A stretch of 33,582 nucleotides of DNA from an uncultured SAR86 cluster bacterium (GTDB lineage Bacteria; Pseudomonadota; Gammaproteobacteria; Magnimaribacterales; D2472): the NCBI GenBank assembly GCA_902511425.1, contig CABXFE010000013.1:1-33582 (forward strand), written 5' to 3'. A program made the position numbers and the translations under genes. The notes under the pieces were generated by a model. The model saw only the letters and a list, made by a program, of their open reading frames with translations. It was not told where the DNA came from and searched no databases. Positions 15,272-23,887 of this stretch are shown piece by piece (position 1 is the stretch's first letter; every line of letters begins with the position of its first letter).

Positions 15272-15751
15272 ATGAAACTATTTCTTGCATTAGTTCTTTC
15301 GTTATCCATCATGCCCAGTGCAGAAGCTGCTCATCATAAGCACAAATCTGCTGATGGAAATAACCCATTTATTCTTATCGCAAGGATTCATGTTAAAGAA
15401 GGAATGGTTGAGCGGTATCTTGATATTGCCAATGAAGTTGATAATGCTGTCGAGCTGAGTGAGCCAGGTATGCTATTCCATAATTTTGATGCAGACCCAG
15501 ATGACCCTCTTGCCTTTACATGGACAGAAGTTTATTCAAACAGTGAAGCATTTATCAAACATGATGCAAACCCACCAGTCCAAGAATATGTAGCAAAACA
15601 TGCAGAACTAGCTGATGGCTTTACTATTGAGATCTACGGCAATGTTTCTAAAAATGTAATTGAGACAATTAATCGTCTCGGAATTCCTTTGAAGCACTTT
15701 AAAACAACTCGAGTTGGATATGTAAGAGAAAAAAATTTTAAAGAACATTAG
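15272..15751 (+). CDS. Exported antibiotic-biosynthesis-monooxygenase (ABM) domain protein
   Basis: A 159-residue protein with a clear signal peptide (about 1-19, ending SAEA) and a His-rich start to the mature chain (HHKHK). An ABM/YgiN-type ferredoxin-like domain follows: FILIARIHVKEGMVERYLDI, MLFHNFDADPDDPLAF, TEVYSNSEAFIKHDANP. Known members are quinol or haem-related monooxygenases and many of unknown function. Export is unusual for this domain. GGAG lies nine bases before the ATG. Confidence 0.75.
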   Translation: MKLFLALVLSLSIMPSAEAAHHKHKSADGNNPFILIARIHVKEGMVERYLDIANEVDNAVELSEPGMLFHNFDADPDDPLAFTWTEVYSNSEAFIKHDANPPVQEYVAKHAELADGFTIEIYGNVSKNVIETINRLGIPLKHFKTTRVGYVREKNFKEH

Positions 15752-15768
15752 TTTCTGAATCAAAACAC

Positions 15769-16152
15769 ATGAAAAAATTAAAAGAAGAAGCCAAGTTTAA
15801 ATGTTCTGCTAATGAACTGTGGGCCATTCTGTCTGATGTTGGAAGATGCGACTGGGTTCCTACTATTGAGAAGATAGTATTAGAAGGAGACTTGAGACAT
15901 TTTGAGATGATAGGGATGGGGGAGATAACTGAAAAAATCTTAAAACAAGATCATACAAGCATGACCCTTCAGTACTCTGCGATACGGACTCCTGCACCCA
16001 TTGAACATCATTTAGCAACCATGGAAGTAGTATCCCTCAATGACCAAGAGTGCAAGCTAAGTTGGACAACTGAAATTTCTCCAGACATTTTTGCCGATGG
16101 TATTAATCAGGGAATGCTTGTATCGATTGAAGGTATTAAAAAAGTTATTTGA
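15769..16152 (+). CDS. SRPBCC (START/polyketide-cyclase-like) protein
   Basis: A 127-residue protein of the helix-grip fold. The start, EEAKFKCSANELWAILSDVGRCDWVPTI (only partly quoted as a motif: the ANELWAILSD segment), is the usual SRPBCC opening of beta strand, helix and tryptophan. Later strands, such as SMTLQYSAI and CKLSWTTEI, complete the fold. Such proteins bind hydrophobic ligands. No ligand or reaction can be named. It overlaps or abuts the next methyltransferase gene at its end. Confidence 0.72.
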   Translation: MKKLKEEAKFKCSANELWAILSDVGRCDWVPTIEKIVLEGDLRHFEMIGMGEITEKILKQDHTSMTLQYSAIRTPAPIEHHLATMEVVSLNDQECKLSWTTEISPDIFADGINQGMLVSIEGIKKVI

Positions 16153-16154
16153 AA

Positions 16155-16793
16155 ATGATCTGTAATATCTGCAGGTCAGATTCTACCTCAAGCTTTAAAA
16201 CGCTAGATGATAAGACTTATTGGAGTTGTAATGTTTGCGGGTGCAAGTATTTAGATAAATCTTATTTCATCGATTCAGCAGAAGAGAAACAGCGATACCT
16301 AGAACACAATAATAAAATTGAAGATAAACAATATCGAGCATTTTTATCAAGACTTTCTGATCCGCTTAAAGAAAAAATATCTCCTGGCTCAAATGGATTA
16401 GACTTTGGTTGCGGTTCTGGACCAGCCCTAGCAGACATGTTAATCCAAGATGGTTTTGAGGTTGAATTATATGACCCATTTTTTTACCCGAACAAGGATG
16501 TTCTATCTCAACAATATGATTTTATAACCTGCACAGAAACCGCAGAGCACTTTTATGATCCGTTTAAAGAATTTAACAGGCTAAATGATCTACTAAAGCC
16601 CGGAGGCTGGTTGGGAGTTATGACCTCATTTTTGACTTCCGATGAGATGTTTGAGAATTGGTACTATCGAAGAGATCCAACCCATGTGACTTTTTATTGT
16701 GAAAAAACCTTTCAAGTGATAGCCTCTCAAATGAACTGGAAATGCGAAATCAAATCAAAAGATATCGTGCTTCTACAAAAAAATCATGATTAA
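16155..16793 (+). CDS. Class I methyltransferase with N-terminal zinc ribbon
   Basis: The N-terminus has CNICRSDSTS followed by WSCNVCGCKY: two C-x-x-C pairs forming a zinc ribbon. The SAM-binding motif is LDFGCGSGPALADML (about 70-85). Further on, TCTETAEHFYDP, the LLKPGGWLGVMTSF motif and a HVTFYCEKTF segment fit the Methyltransf_23 type. Related proteins act on small molecules or in ubiquinone-like and surface sugar pathways, and I cannot choose among them. The track starts at a TTG (16149); the ATG at 16155 is preferred. Its end overlaps the transporter gene by 8 bases. Confidence 0.8.
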   Translation: MICNICRSDSTSSFKTLDDKTYWSCNVCGCKYLDKSYFIDSAEEKQRYLEHNNKIEDKQYRAFLSRLSDPLKEKISPGSNGLDFGCGSGPALADMLIQDGFEVELYDPFFYPNKDVLSQQYDFITCTETAEHFYDPFKEFNRLNDLLKPGGWLGVMTSFLTSDEMFENWYYRRDPTHVTFYCEKTFQVIASQMNWKCEIKSKDIVLLQKNHD

Positions 16794-18099
16794 AGCACCT
16801 ACTTCATTTATTCAGCGTTTAAAATTCATTGGGCCCAGTATCATTGTGACTGGTAGCGTTGTTGGAAGTGGTTCAATAGCTCTATCACCATTGTTAGGTG
16901 CGGCTACTGGCTTTGCTTTATTATGGTGGCTTTTATTAAGTCTTTGGAGCAAGCCGCTTATTCAAGCTGAAATTAGCCGTTATGTGATAGCAACAAATCA
17001 GACTTTCTTAGAATCTTTCTCAGATATGCCTGGGCCTAAGACAAACCTAAAAGGTAAGAAAGCTTCATGGCTGGTTTGGTTTATGTTTATTGGCGTGATT
17101 CCATCTGTTGCTGGTATGGGCGGTCTAGCAGGTGCTGTTGCAGAGGCGGGGCATTTGATGATACCAATGCTTAGCACTGAGTCATGGGTTGCAACAGCAT
17201 GTTTTATTACCTGGTTTATTTTGCATCTTGGAACTTATCAAACATTAGAAAAGATTCTGTTGGGAATGGTTTTCTTTTTCTCAGTCGTTACTTTAATAAT
17301 TGCTATCTCTATGCAATCGACACCATATGCAATTACAGGTTCTCAAATCTTGGGAGGTTTTGCATTTATATTTCCGTTTGAGCATGCGGCTTTAGCTCTT
17401 GCAGTTTTTGGCTTTACTGGAATTAGTTATGGAGAAATTATGGCTTATACCTATTGGTGTCTGGAGAAAGGTTATGCCAAACATGATGGTGACAAGCATG
17501 AAGTCAAAGCCTGGATTAAAGTCATGCAAACTGATGTGTGGGCAACAGTTTTTTTTGTAACCATAGGAACTCTTCCATTTTTTCTTTTAGGCGCATCGGT
17601 ATTGAATACTTTAGGGCTTTATCCTCCCCCTGATGGAGATATCATTCAAACCCTTTTAAATATGTTCACTACAATTTTAGGAACATGGGCAAAATGGTTT
17701 TTTATTCCCTTGGCCTTCTTTGTTCTTTTTTCAACTTTGCTATCTGGAACGGCGGCATTTACTAGAACAATTTCAGATTATTTAATTTCAATTGGCCTTG
17801 TTGCTGAAAAAGAAAATACAAGGACGCACTTAATTAAAATTATTGCCTTTGTTATACCGATGTTTTCATGCATTGCTTACTTTTTACTTCCCAATCCAAT
17901 TACTCTTTTATTAATTGCTGGGATTTGGGCAGCGCTAGGGCTTCCGATTATCAATATTGGTGCTTTGTATCTAACAAGTAAATTAAGCAAGGACTTGCAG
18001 CCCAAAAAGACAACAAAAGCGGTGCTGTGGGTCACATTGATTCTTCAGATTTCAATGGCAATGCTAATTTTATTCAGCCAAATCAAAGGTTTTAATTAG
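16786..18099 (+). CDS. Divergent Nramp-family transporter
   Basis: A 437-residue inner-membrane protein with about eleven helices, related to Nramp divalent metal transporters. The TM1 region reads GPSIIVTGSVVGSGSI, so the canonical metal-binding DPGN is missing. TM6 reads FIFPFEHAALALAVFG rather than the canonical MPH motif. The GSGS-type TM1 marks a separate clade often annotated as Nramp, whose substrate is not established. It overlaps the methyltransferase gene by 8 bases and precedes psd. Confidence 0.78.
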   Translation: MIKAPTSFIQRLKFIGPSIIVTGSVVGSGSIALSPLLGAATGFALLWWLLLSLWSKPLIQAEISRYVIATNQTFLESFSDMPGPKTNLKGKKASWLVWFMFIGVIPSVAGMGGLAGAVAEAGHLMIPMLSTESWVATACFITWFILHLGTYQTLEKILLGMVFFFSVVTLIIAISMQSTPYAITGSQILGGFAFIFPFEHAALALAVFGFTGISYGEIMAYTYWCLEKGYAKHDGDKHEVKAWIKVMQTDVWATVFFVTIGTLPFFLLGASVLNTLGLYPPPDGDIIQTLLNMFTTILGTWAKWFFIPLAFFVLFSTLLSGTAAFTRTISDYLISIGLVAEKENTRTHLIKIIAFVIPMFSCIAYFLLPNPITLLLIAGIWAALGLPIINIGALYLTSKLSKDLQPKKTTKAVLWVTLILQISMAMLILFSQIKGFN

Positions 18100-18126
18100 T
18101 AATAAATTTTTAAATATTTCTTTTAT

Positions 18127-18139
18127 GGCATAAAATGCC
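18127..18139. repeat. Small inverted repeat upstream of psd
   Basis: GGCAT-AAA-ATGCC lies in the 63-base gap between the transporter and psd. No T-tract follows, so it is not a convincing terminator. It could be an operator near the psd promoter (the TAAAAT in it resembles a -10). Confidence 0.3.
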
Positions 18140-18162
18140 GATCTATTTCCTAGATAAAAAAA

Positions 18163-18825
18163 ATGAATCAGACAGAAAAAAGACGATCTTATATCCACCC
18201 AGAGGGCTTCAAGTTTGCAGCAATCTCCCTTTCCCTCTCAATAATTTTGATAGCGGCTTCTCAGATAGTATCCGCAGTTGGTTTTGTTCTAACCTTTTTC
18301 ATTCTTTGGTTTTTTAGAGATCCCAAAAGAAACACACCACAGGATTCAAATTTAATCATTAGTTCAGCAGACGGCAAGGTGTGCTTAATAGACGAGGCCT
18401 ATCCACCCCAAGAGATTCCGCTCAGAGAAGAGAAAATGAAACGAATTTGTGTTTTCATGAATGTATTTAATGTTCATGTAAATAGGAGCCCTGTTCAAGG
18501 AGAAGCAGAGCATATAATTTATAAAGAAGGACAATTCCTTAATGCAAGCCTTGATAAGGCAAGCGATAAAAACGAAAGAAGCAGCTTGGTTATTAAAACT
18601 GAAAATGGAACCCAGATTGTAGTTGTTCAAATAGCAGGCCTAATTGCTAGAAGAATTTTAAGTTTTATCTCTCCTTCTAATAAGCTTTCTCAAGGAGAAA
18701 GATTCGGCTTAATTAGATTTGGCTCAAGAGTAGATATTTACATGCCATTGGATGCAATAGAAAAGTGCAAAGTTGGGGACAAGGTCGTTGCAGGTGAGTC
18801 AATTTTGGCAGAACTCCAGTTATAA
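18163..18825 (+). CDS. psd: Phosphatidylserine decarboxylase proenzyme, short type
   Basis: The enzyme converts phosphatidylserine to phosphatidylethanolamine using a pyruvoyl group. The self-cleavage site is visible as RFGSRVD, with S188 becoming the pyruvoyl residue of the small subunit. MNVFNVHVNRSP and the N-terminal hydrophobic segments (about 18-52) are typical of the short PSD-A type found in many bacteria. Its 220 residues fit that type and not the longer E. coli enzyme. The stop is immediately followed by the ATG of pssA, so the two enzymes of the pathway are coupled. Confidence 0.93.
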   Translation: MNQTEKRRSYIHPEGFKFAAISLSLSIILIAASQIVSAVGFVLTFFILWFFRDPKRNTPQDSNLIISSADGKVCLIDEAYPPQEIPLREEKMKRICVFMNVFNVHVNRSPVQGEAEHIIYKEGQFLNASLDKASDKNERSSLVIKTENGTQIVVVQIAGLIARRILSFISPSNKLSQGERFGLIRFGSRVDIYMPLDAIEKCKVGDKVVAGESILAELQL

Positions 18826-19551
18826 ATGAAAAAACTAGATTTTAAAGTCCTTCTTCCAAACGTGATTACATTGACAGGCCTTAGCTTTGGATTAAGCTCA
18901 ATTAGATTTGCGATCGAGGCTGATTTTAATTTAGCCATTGTGTGTATTCTATTTGCTGGGTTGTGTGATGTGTTAGATGGCATGCTAGCAAGGCACCTTC
19001 AAAGCGAATCCGATCTTGGAGCGCAGTTAGATTCATTATCAGATTTCTTAAGTTTTGGCATTGCGCCTGGTTTGTTGATTTACATGTCTATTTTTAATCA
19101 AGATCATGGGATTGGCGCATTTGCTGCCTTAGCTTTTATAATTTTTTCTTGCTTGAGGCTGGCTTTGTATAATGTGAGGCTAGAAAAAGCCAAGACAACA
19201 GATGGGGAGCCAGAGCACTTTTTTAGCGGCATTCCAACTCCTGTTGGAGCAATCTTGATTATGCTGCCATTAACCCATTCATTTATGGGCTATGACTGGG
19301 CTTATGAAAATCTTAATTTTGTTGCCGGTTACATCATTTTAATAAGCGGCTTGCTTGTTAGCAGGATTCCAACCTTTTCCATAAAGCGAAAAGGGGTATT
19401 CATCCAATCAAAATTAGTATTTCTAGTTTTATTTTCTATCATTGCGTTAAGCATGATCAATTTTCTATGGATCACCATCAATGTCTTAGCCTTAATTTAT
19501 ATACTTACCATTCCTCTATCCATCATAGCTTGGCAAAGTGGCTCAAAATAG
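18826..19551 (+). CDS. pssA: CDP-diacylglycerol-serine O-phosphatidyltransferase
   Basis: A membrane CDP-alcohol phosphatidyltransferase that makes phosphatidylserine from CDP-diacylglycerol and serine. The complete family signature is present: D51-G-x2-A-R-x8-G-x3-D-x3-D73 in DGMLARHLQSESDLGAQLDS and the following LSD, with an extra Asp in CDVLDG. About six to eight hydrophobic helices follow. Its 241 residues fit type II PssA. It follows psd with no spacing, so phosphatidylethanolamine synthesis is encoded as one unit. The stop lies in the terminator hairpin. Confidence 0.93.
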   Translation: MKKLDFKVLLPNVITLTGLSFGLSSIRFAIEADFNLAIVCILFAGLCDVLDGMLARHLQSESDLGAQLDSLSDFLSFGIAPGLLIYMSIFNQDHGIGAFAALAFIIFSCLRLALYNVRLEKAKTTDGEPEHFFSGIPTPVGAILIMLPLTHSFMGYDWAYENLNFVAGYIILISGLLVSRIPTFSIKRKGVFIQSKLVFLVLFSIIALSMINFLWITINVLALIYILTIPLSIIAWQSGSK

Positions 19552-19577
19552 AGACCCTATTTTTAACAGGGCCTCTA
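19549..19577. terminator. Bidirectional terminator hairpin
   Basis: TAGAGACCCT (19549-19558) pairs with AGGGCCTCTA (19568-19577): nine pairs and one mismatch, loop of nine. On the minus strand it is followed by TTTT, which suits the unknown exported gene. On the plus strand it starts at the pssA stop codon and is followed by an A-rich, not U-rich, stretch. It sits between two convergent genes. Confidence 0.7.
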
Positions 19578-19588
19578 TAAAAAATTAA

Positions 19589-20179
19589 TTACTTGGTGTA
19601 CTTGTAATAACCTTCTGTAGGTATCATCAAATGGGCATAATCCGTCCCTGCAAACATTACATAGGGCGCACCACTCATAAAATCTGTAGGAAATTTTTCG
19701 ATGGTGGCAGGATCTTTTGGCATGAGCATTAGGTGAGGTCCAGATTCAATCCATTCACCTGGAGTTGAATCTTCCTTGTTGAAGACTCCAGCCTTGGTGT
19801 TATCTTCTCCCATATCCCCATTAAGCATCCACATGAAACTATCCCGTTCCATCTCAGGTTTTTTGCCTTGCATATACGCCATCATCCATTTCATGCCTTC
19901 ATCGTCATGACATACCGCCATAGCCTCATGAGGATTTTTCCAACCTTTTTCAGGATAAGGTCTTGGATTTCCAGATTGACATGTCCAACCATTGTTGCCC
20001 TCTCTGATAACTTCTCCACTTGCGCCTATGATGGCGGCATTATCGCCAATGAAAGAAGGGGCGGCACTGGAATAAGCCCATATTTGCCATTTGTCTGAGG
20101 TGTGAGGTCCATAAGGCTCATAGGCAGCTATTGAGACAGTAATCATCAACAGCGATAGTAAGCTAAATTTTTTATACAT
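19589..20179 (-). CDS. Exported protein rich in Met and Trp, unknown
   Basis: The track starts at 20215, but the ATG at 20179 has AAAGGAG nine bases upstream and directly begins a signal peptide (MYKKFSLLSLLMITVSIAAYE), so 196 residues are likely. The mature part has PSFIGDNAAIIGASGE, a two-Cys region (WTCQSG and MAVCHDDEG), then a Met/Trp-rich stretch (MKWMMAYMQGKKPEM, FMWMLNGDMG). It ends with GPHLMLMPKDP and FAGTDYAHLMIPTEGYY. I do not recognise a named family. It is a single-gene minus-strand unit ending in a hairpin terminator. Confidence 0.65.
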   Translation of the reverse strand: MYKKFSLLSLLMITVSIAAYEPYGPHTSDKWQIWAYSSAAPSFIGDNAAIIGASGEVIREGNNGWTCQSGNPRPYPEKGWKNPHEAMAVCHDDEGMKWMMAYMQGKKPEMERDSFMWMLNGDMGEDNTKAGVFNKEDSTPGEWIESGPHLMLMPKDPATIEKFPTDFMSGAPYVMFAGTDYAHLMIPTEGYYKYTK

Positions 20180-20229
20180 TTTTATTTCTCCTTTAAACAA
20201 ACTATAGTTATTCATAGAGTAAGTTCACC

Positions 20230-20532
20230 ATGAATATATTTCTTAAAATTATTGCATACTTTTGCATTGCTACAACACCCATCCAAGTAATGTTTGTTTT
20301 ATGGGGTATTCAAGTCGTGCTCTCATCTGATTATGAAGTTCTAACATTATCCAATATTGAATTTATAAAAAACTACTTCACATTATTACTGCCAATAGTA
20401 GATTGGTTTTATTCATGGTTTTGGAATTCTTGGTTGAATTTTGTGTTTTCATTACCGCTTATTCTTTCTCAAGCATTTAAAGCCATCATTAGCACCTGGC
20501 TTGGTTTTTGGTTGCTGAGGAGAATTAACTAA
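20230..20532 (+). CDS. Small membrane protein, unknown
   Basis: A 100-residue protein with a hydrophobic N-terminal helix (about 5-30) and one or two later hydrophobic segments (about 48-75 and 82-96), Trp-rich in the middle (WFYSWFWNSW). No family is recognised. It starts 50 bases from the divergent exported gene and ends four bases before the DUF3089 hydrolase, so it is probably cotranscribed with the latter. Confidence 0.5.
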   Translation: MNIFLKIIAYFCIATTPIQVMFVLWGIQVVLSSDYEVLTLSNIEFIKNYFTLLLPIVDWFYSWFWNSWLNFVFSLPLILSQAFKAIISTWLGFWLLRRIN

Positions 20533-20536
20533 TTTC

Positions 20537-21691
20537 ATGAAAAAAATACTTCTAATCTTTACATGTCTATTTTTATTATTTGTTGCTTGGGCCTTTCCTT
20601 ATATTGATGAGCTGCGCGATCAAGGCCTAACACTTGAAACTGCATATGGTTATTTTTTTGGAGGACCAGATGTTCCATTTAACCCTAATGATGCAGTTCC
20701 TCAGCTGGATTATTCCAAAGAAAGCTCTTGGGCATCTTTGCCCTCAATTCAAGATGAAGCTGATTTAATTCCTGCTGGGGAAGATGGCATTGATCAACTA
20801 AATTCAGAGGTAGATGTGTTTTTTGTTCATCCTACTGGGTATTTAAAAGGACATACATGGACTGATCCTCTCGAAGAGGAGTCAGCAACCAAAGAAAATA
20901 CTCAATGGATGATGGCTAACCAAGCTAGTGCATATAATGGTTGCTGCAGTATTTATGCACCTCATTATCGCCAAGCATCTATTTATAGTTATTTTGGGAC
21001 TGATGAGCTTCGTGAGGAGGTTCACTCATTCGTATATCAAGATGTAAAAAAATCTTTTGAGTATTTTATTAACAACTTCAGCAATGGGAGACCATTTATT
21101 ATTGCAAGCCATAGCCAAGGTACACATCACTCTATTAGATTGTTAGCAGAAGAAATCGATGGAACTGATTTATATTCAAGGATGGTTGGGGCTTATATTA
21201 TTGGCGGCACAATCTCTAAAGATAGAATGAATGAAATGAACGAAATCTCGATTTGTGATAGCCCAACACAATTGAGGTGCTTGGTGCATTGGGATACATA
21301 CAATGTGAATTATTTGAATAAGGAAATGCCAATTTATAAAAATAATATTTGTGTAAATCCCATCACTTGGAAAAATGAGGGGGCTATATCTAATCTTGCT
21401 GATGCTAAGGGTGCTGTTTATGTTTCAGGTGAATTTGCATTAGACTTCATTGGCGATGATGGTCCTAAGGGAGAAACTTTTAGGCCTTTGGAGGCTCCAC
21501 TTAAGCAATATGTTCAAGCCCAGTGCAAGAATGGACTGCTTTTTACAACTGATCAGACCGGCACTAGATTTCAAGCATTTGGCGGCTCAAAAGGAAACTA
21601 TCACGGCTTAGATTACGCGCTTTTTTATATGGACATTAGGGAGAATGCCATACTTAAAGTTAAGACCTATCTAGACAATATTTATAAATAA
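20537..21691 (+). CDS. DUF3089 alpha/beta-hydrolase
   Basis: A 384-residue protein with an N-terminal membrane anchor or signal (about 1-20), then the DUF3089 fold. VDVFFVHPTGYL opens the domain, YAPHYRQASIYSYF is a family hallmark, and the nucleophile elbow is ASHSQG with Ser193. IIGGTISKD and a later HGLDYALFYMDIRENA with the likely catalytic His complete the domain. Substrates of the family are unknown; lipase or esterase activity is likely. It is expected outside the cytoplasm or on the membrane surface. Confidence 0.85.
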   Translation: MKKILLIFTCLFLLFVAWAFPYIDELRDQGLTLETAYGYFFGGPDVPFNPNDAVPQLDYSKESSWASLPSIQDEADLIPAGEDGIDQLNSEVDVFFVHPTGYLKGHTWTDPLEEESATKENTQWMMANQASAYNGCCSIYAPHYRQASIYSYFGTDELREEVHSFVYQDVKKSFEYFINNFSNGRPFIIASHSQGTHHSIRLLAEEIDGTDLYSRMVGAYIIGGTISKDRMNEMNEISICDSPTQLRCLVHWDTYNVNYLNKEMPIYKNNICVNPITWKNEGAISNLADAKGAVYVSGEFALDFIGDDGPKGETFRPLEAPLKQYVQAQCKNGLLFTTDQTGTRFQAFGGSKGNYHGLDYALFYMDIRENAILKVKTYLDNIYK

Positions 21692-21705
21692 GACAAAATT
21701 TTAAT

Positions 21706-22023
21706 ATGTCAGCATATTTATCCCTATTAGGCGCAATTGTTTTTGAGGTTGCAGGAACCCTAATGCTTCCTCTCACAAAGGGGTTCTCTGAAAAGTTACC
21801 TACTTTAATTATGAGCGTTTGTTATTTTGCTTCCTTCTATTTCTTAACACTTGCTTTAAGAGCTATACCGCTTGCTATTGTTTACGCTTGTTGGAGTGGC
21901 TTGGGTGTTTTATCAATTGCAGTCTTGTCTTATTTTATCTATGGTCAAGGATTGAGCTTGCAAGCTATTTTCGGATTGCTCTTAATAATAAATGGAGTAA
22001 TTCTTGTTAATATATATAACTAA
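21706..22023 (+). CDS. SMR-family small multidrug resistance transporter
   Basis: A 105-residue, four-helix protein of the small multidrug resistance family, which exports cationic compounds or guanidinium-like substrates in exchange for protons. The essential glutamate is E14 in IVFEVAGT. AIPLAIVYACWSGLGVLSIAVL is the signature of helix 3 (the AYACWSGLG-like part). The EmrE, SugE/Gdx and other subtypes cannot be distinguished with certainty. It follows the DUF3089 gene by 14 bases. Confidence 0.88.
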   Translation: MSAYLSLLGAIVFEVAGTLMLPLTKGFSEKLPTLIMSVCYFASFYFLTLALRAIPLAIVYACWSGLGVLSIAVLSYFIYGQGLSLQAIFGLLLIINGVILVNIYN

Positions 22024-22024
22024 T

Positions 22025-22045
22025 AAAAATTAAAAATTAAAAATT
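22025..22045. repeat. Three tandem copies of AAAAATT
   Basis: Three exact 7-bp copies fill the gap between the SMR stop and the MORN lipoprotein start. They leave no Shine-Dalgarno for the downstream ATG at 22048. Slippage in copy number would change the spacing without affecting either gene. Confidence 0.6.
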
Positions 22046-22047
22046 AA

Positions 22048-22536
22048 ATGATTAGGTTAATAGTATTGTTTATCATTATCAGTCTAGGTTCTTGCGCAAC
22101 TGACCTCATGAAAGACAACCAATGCATCCTTAACTGGGAAACTGAAAAATTTACATGCCATAAAAAATCAACAGGAAGAGTTTTTTACACTGGCGAAATG
22201 ATTTTTGTAAATGAAATTTCATATAAGCACGGCATAGGCAAGGAGTTTTATGAGGATGGATCACTCTATGAGGGATCTTTTGAATATGGTGTTCGCAATG
22301 GAATGGGTAAATACATATTTCCGTCTGTGGCTTCCTGCTCCTCTATGTGGAAAGAAGATCGGCAGTCTGGAGAGGTGACATGTGAATATTTTGAAAAAGA
22401 AATTGGTCATCTTAGAACTGGCCAAACTGATGGAGCCGGAAATTGGGTTGGAGAAACGGTTTATACATTTCCAAGTGGGGAAAAAATTGTTGAATTTTGG
22501 GATAATGGCACATTGATAAATAAATTAAACAAATGA
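22048..22536 (+). CDS. MORN-repeat lipoprotein
   Basis: A 162-residue lipoprotein. The lipobox is LGSC with lipidated C16 after a short hydrophobic signal. The mature part has MORN-like repeats: YKHGIGKEFYEDGSLYEG, YGVRNGMGKYIF and, more loosely, GAGNWVGETVYTFPSGE. Several Cys are also present (CILNW, FTCHKK, ASCSS, EVTCEYF), so disulphides are likely. MORN repeats bind membranes or proteins; no specific role is evident. Its stop overlaps the crotonase ATG (ATGA). Confidence 0.75.
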   Translation: MIRLIVLFIIISLGSCATDLMKDNQCILNWETEKFTCHKKSTGRVFYTGEMIFVNEISYKHGIGKEFYEDGSLYEGSFEYGVRNGMGKYIFPSVASCSSMWKEDRQSGEVTCEYFEKEIGHLRTGQTDGAGNWVGETVYTFPSGEKIVEFWDNGTLINKLNK

Positions 22537-23234
22537 CCGAAATTGCTAGCATAGTTCAACAAGATGGTATTTCAATAATTAAGCTCGATGATGGCAAGGC
22601 AAATGCTTTTTCATATGACATGCTCTCCCAAGTAAATGAACTTTTGGCAAAAGTGCCAAGAGACTCAGGAGCATTAGTTATAACTGGAAGAGAGGGGCTA
22701 TTTTCAGGTGGATTTGATCTTAAAACATTAGCAACAGGTGACATGGAAAAAATCACTAAAATGGTTCAATTGGGGTATAACCTTCTCTTAGAATTATTTT
22801 CGTTTGACAGGCCAATTGTTGCTGCTGTTTCCGGGCACTCAATTGCTCTCGGGTTATTTGTAACTTGCTCAGCAGACTATCGTATTGCAATTGACGGTAA
22901 ATATGTGTGTCAGGCAAATGAAGTAAGAAACAATATGGACATACCAACTCAAATTATGGAAATTCTTAAAGCCAGAGTTGATAAAAAATATTTTTATCCA
23001 GCCGTCTATCATTCAGACGTTTATTCAGTGCAAGAGTCTATCAAAGTAGGCTTTATTGATGAGGTTGTTTCTGAGGATCAATTCATGGAAAGGGTCATGG
23101 AAAAGGCAAAAGAGTTAGCAACACTACCTCATCCTTTCTATGCAAATACAAAAAAAACTGCACAGGATGATATTAGACAAAAAATTTCAGATGCAATAAA
23201 AAAGTATGAAAATTTAACAGGCCTCAATAAATAG
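22533..23234 (+). CDS. Enoyl-CoA hydratase/isomerase (crotonase) family protein
   Basis: A 233-residue crotonase-fold protein. The two oxyanion-hole segments are visible as LFSGGFDLKTL and SGHSIALGLFVTCSADYRIA. The catalytic-site region reads QANEVRNNMDIP, with a Glu at one of the usual acid positions. It binds an acyl-CoA thioester. It could be an enoyl-CoA hydratase, an isomerase or a hydrolase. It is translationally coupled to the MORN lipoprotein, which is probably only operon sharing. Confidence 0.85.
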   Translation: MTEIASIVQQDGISIIKLDDGKANAFSYDMLSQVNELLAKVPRDSGALVITGREGLFSGGFDLKTLATGDMEKITKMVQLGYNLLLELFSFDRPIVAAVSGHSIALGLFVTCSADYRIAIDGKYVCQANEVRNNMDIPTQIMEILKARVDKKYFYPAVYHSDVYSVQESIKVGFIDEVVSEDQFMERVMEKAKELATLPHPFYANTKKTAQDDIRQKISDAIKKYENLTGLNK

Positions 23235-23267
23235 AACTAGTTACTAAAACGATATAGACTAACCCAA

Positions 23268-23858
23268 ATGAGCAAATACAAAATTTTCATTCCTGAGCAT
23301 TTACGCGCGTATAGGCCTAGACCGATGAGATGGTTGGGCAAGTTTTTAATGAAGATAACAGGCTGGAAAACCACAGGTCATTTGCCAAAAGATGAGCGTG
23401 TAGTTCTTATAGCTGGACCCCACACATCAAATTGGGATTTTGTTTTGGCCATGTCACTGATTTTAAGTTTAGATGTCCATATCCATTGGGTTGGAAAGCA
23501 TTCTATTTTTAAAAAAGGGTTTCGAAGACTGCTAAGAAAAATGGGAGGCATTCCTGTGAATAGAGCGAATCCTGATGCTTTAAAAAATGAGATATACAAT
23601 GTCACTGAGAAATACAAAGGCTTTATCATTGCTATAGCGCCCGAGGGCACAAGAAAGAAAGTGGAGAGACTTAAGTCAGGGTTTTTACGAATTGCTAATG
23701 AAACCAATAGCAGAATTATGATGGCAGGAATTGATTTCTCAAATAAAACTATTGAGCTTGGAGATTTTTTCAGTCCTTCAGGGGATGTGGAGAAGGATTT
23801 AAAATTTATTCAAGAATACTTTTCCAATTTTGCAGGAAAACGCCCAGAACTCTCGTAA
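23268..23858 (+). CDS. PlsC-like acyltransferase
   Basis: A 196-residue acyltransferase of the glycerolphosphate/lysophosphatidate family. The catalytic H-x4-D motif is GPHTSNWDFVLA, the acceptor-binding region is GGIPVNRANPDAL, and the third motif is APEGTRKKVERLKSGF. There is no clear N-terminal transmembrane helix, so it may be a peripheral member of the family, as seen in many short bacterial homologues. The lipid substrate is not determinable. It follows the crotonase gene by 33 bases. Confidence 0.85.
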   Translation: MSKYKIFIPEHLRAYRPRPMRWLGKFLMKITGWKTTGHLPKDERVVLIAGPHTSNWDFVLAMSLILSLDVHIHWVGKHSIFKKGFRRLLRKMGGIPVNRANPDALKNEIYNVTEKYKGFIIAIAPEGTRKKVERLKSGFLRIANETNSRIMMAGIDFSNKTIELGDFFSPSGDVEKDLKFIQEYFSNFAGKRPELS

Positions 23859-23887
23859 TCTCAAAAGAATCCTTTATTGTATAAAGA

